Origin: Acetatifactor sp.
GTDB taxonomy: Bacteria; Bacillota; Clostridia; Lachnospirales; Lachnospiraceae
Reading direction: 5' to 3'
DNA length: 64,000 bases
NCBI GenBank assembly: GCA_024693365.1
Contig: JAILLF010000041.1
Span: 1 to 64,000, forward strand
A program made the translations under genes and the position numbers. Under the pieces are notes generated by a model that saw nothing but the letters and a program-made list of their open reading frames with translations, did no database searches and was not told the origin of the DNA. This document shows positions 63,592 through 64,000 of the stretch, one piece after another (positions within the stretch are counted from its first letter, which is position 1; every line of letters begins with the position of its first letter).

Positions 63592-64000
63592 CTATACGTC
63601 GAAGGAGCGGTAGAGCTCCGCAATTGTTTCGTCGATGTTTTCGCCGCCCTTTTTAATATCATCGATCGTTCCGTCCATCAGGATTTCGCCCTTGCCGATC
63701 AGGATGATCCGGTCGGAGAGGGCTTCAATGTCCTGCATGTCATGGGTTGTAAGCAGTACCGTGGTTTTGTGGAGCTGGTTTCGCTTCCGGATGAAGTCCC
63801 GGACGGCCAGCTTGGACACCGCATCCAGGCCGATGGTGGGCTCATCCAGGAACAAGATTCTGGGATTGTGCAGCAGGGATGCCGCGAGCTCGCACCGCAT
63901 TCTCTGACCGAGGGACAACTGTCTGGCAGGAGAGCGCAATAATTCTCCCAAGTCCAATAACTCAGTTAATTCATCCAGATTTTGTTTGTAGCTTTGTGGA
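63592..64000 (-). CDS. ABC transporter ATP-binding protein, cut by the right window edge
   Basis: The last 136 codons are visible; the frame is open to the window edge, so the Walker A motif is outside. Signature LSLGQRMRCELAASLL, Walker B ILFLDEPTIGLDAVSK and the switch His in LLTTHDMQDIEALSDR are present. The form 'LSLGQR(M)R' is typical of the ATPases paired with ABC2_membrane_6 permeases, two of which follow directly. Confidence 0.95.
   Translation of the reverse strand, partial: PQSYKQNLDELTELLDLGELLRSPARQLSLGQRMRCELAASLLHNPRILFLDEPTIGLDAVSKLAVRDFIRKRNQLHKTTVLLTTHDMQDIEALSDRIILIGKGEILMDGTIDDIKKGGENIDETIAELYRSFDV

Overview
The window is a bacterial chromosome segment centred on a replication origin. 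The order gyrA-gyrB-recF-S4 protein-dnaN-dnaA on the minus strand, a DnaA-box-rich AT stretch, then rpmH-rnpA-yidD-yidC-jag-mnmE-mnmG-rsmG-...-parA-parB on the plus strand is the classic Firmicutes origin layout. The large RlmD with its C-terminal tail, the DUF4446 protein, the VTC/DUF4956/Cthe_2159-like surface cluster, CstA with a small partner and ordinary codon use with moderate GC point to an anaerobic Clostridia member, most likely Lachnospiraceae; the genus cannot be fixed from this sequence alone.

Left arm (1-24.7 kb). After an edge-truncated NUDIX gene and a strip of decayed gene pieces (487-1277) comes a long minus-strand series: two-component system (13.9-11.9 kb), polyphosphate-polymerase-like VTC protein, DUF4956 membrane protein, a Cthe_2159-like lipoprotein, then a small lipoprotein-like peptide translationally coupled to a radical SAM/SPASM enzyme, a HtrA-like protein that has lost its catalytic triad, YhaM, a membrane protein and RlmD interrupted by a stop inside a hairpin. 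Facing it are mutS2 and a second two-component system. Further right are cstA with a small partner gene, an ECF sigma factor with a membrane anti-sigma-like protein carrying a degenerate LytM domain, and a CPA2 antiporter.

Origin core (24.7-47.4 kb). DNA gyrase, RecF, DnaN, DnaA, oriC, ribosomal protein L34, RNase P protein, membrane insertion (YidD/YidC/Jag), tRNA modification (MnmE/MnmG), 16S rRNA methylation (RsmG), a histidine-kinase-like protein whose phospho-acceptor position is Tyr, two perfect parS sites, ParA/ParB, DUF4446 and SerS. Several of these housekeeping proteins carry extra low-complexity segments.

Right arm (47.4-64 kb) is accessory: HAD phosphatase, HTH-methyltransferase fusion, a PadR/DUF2812 pair with clear palindromic operators, GH43 glycosidase, a large secreted protein, SulP transporter, metallophosphoesterase, MerR regulator, an L7/L12-like protein, an AEC transporter and an ABC-2 exporter running off the right edge.

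The most unusual signals are: (i) two separate non-coding arrays (49.45-49.73 kb and 61.05-61.42 kb) built of units that are almost all exactly 37 nt, with inverted 8-nt ends resembling ACACGC/GCGTGT, repeated about every 53 bp; (ii) the coupled small peptide plus radical SAM/SPASM gene; (iii) three proteins that look like inactivated enzymes (HtrA-like, LytM-like, histidine kinase-like); (iv) a 178-bp near-perfect palindrome and a shared AAACCTTAAA motif linking a two-component system to its neighbouring surface operon; and (v) striking over-representation of the tetranucleotide ACGT.
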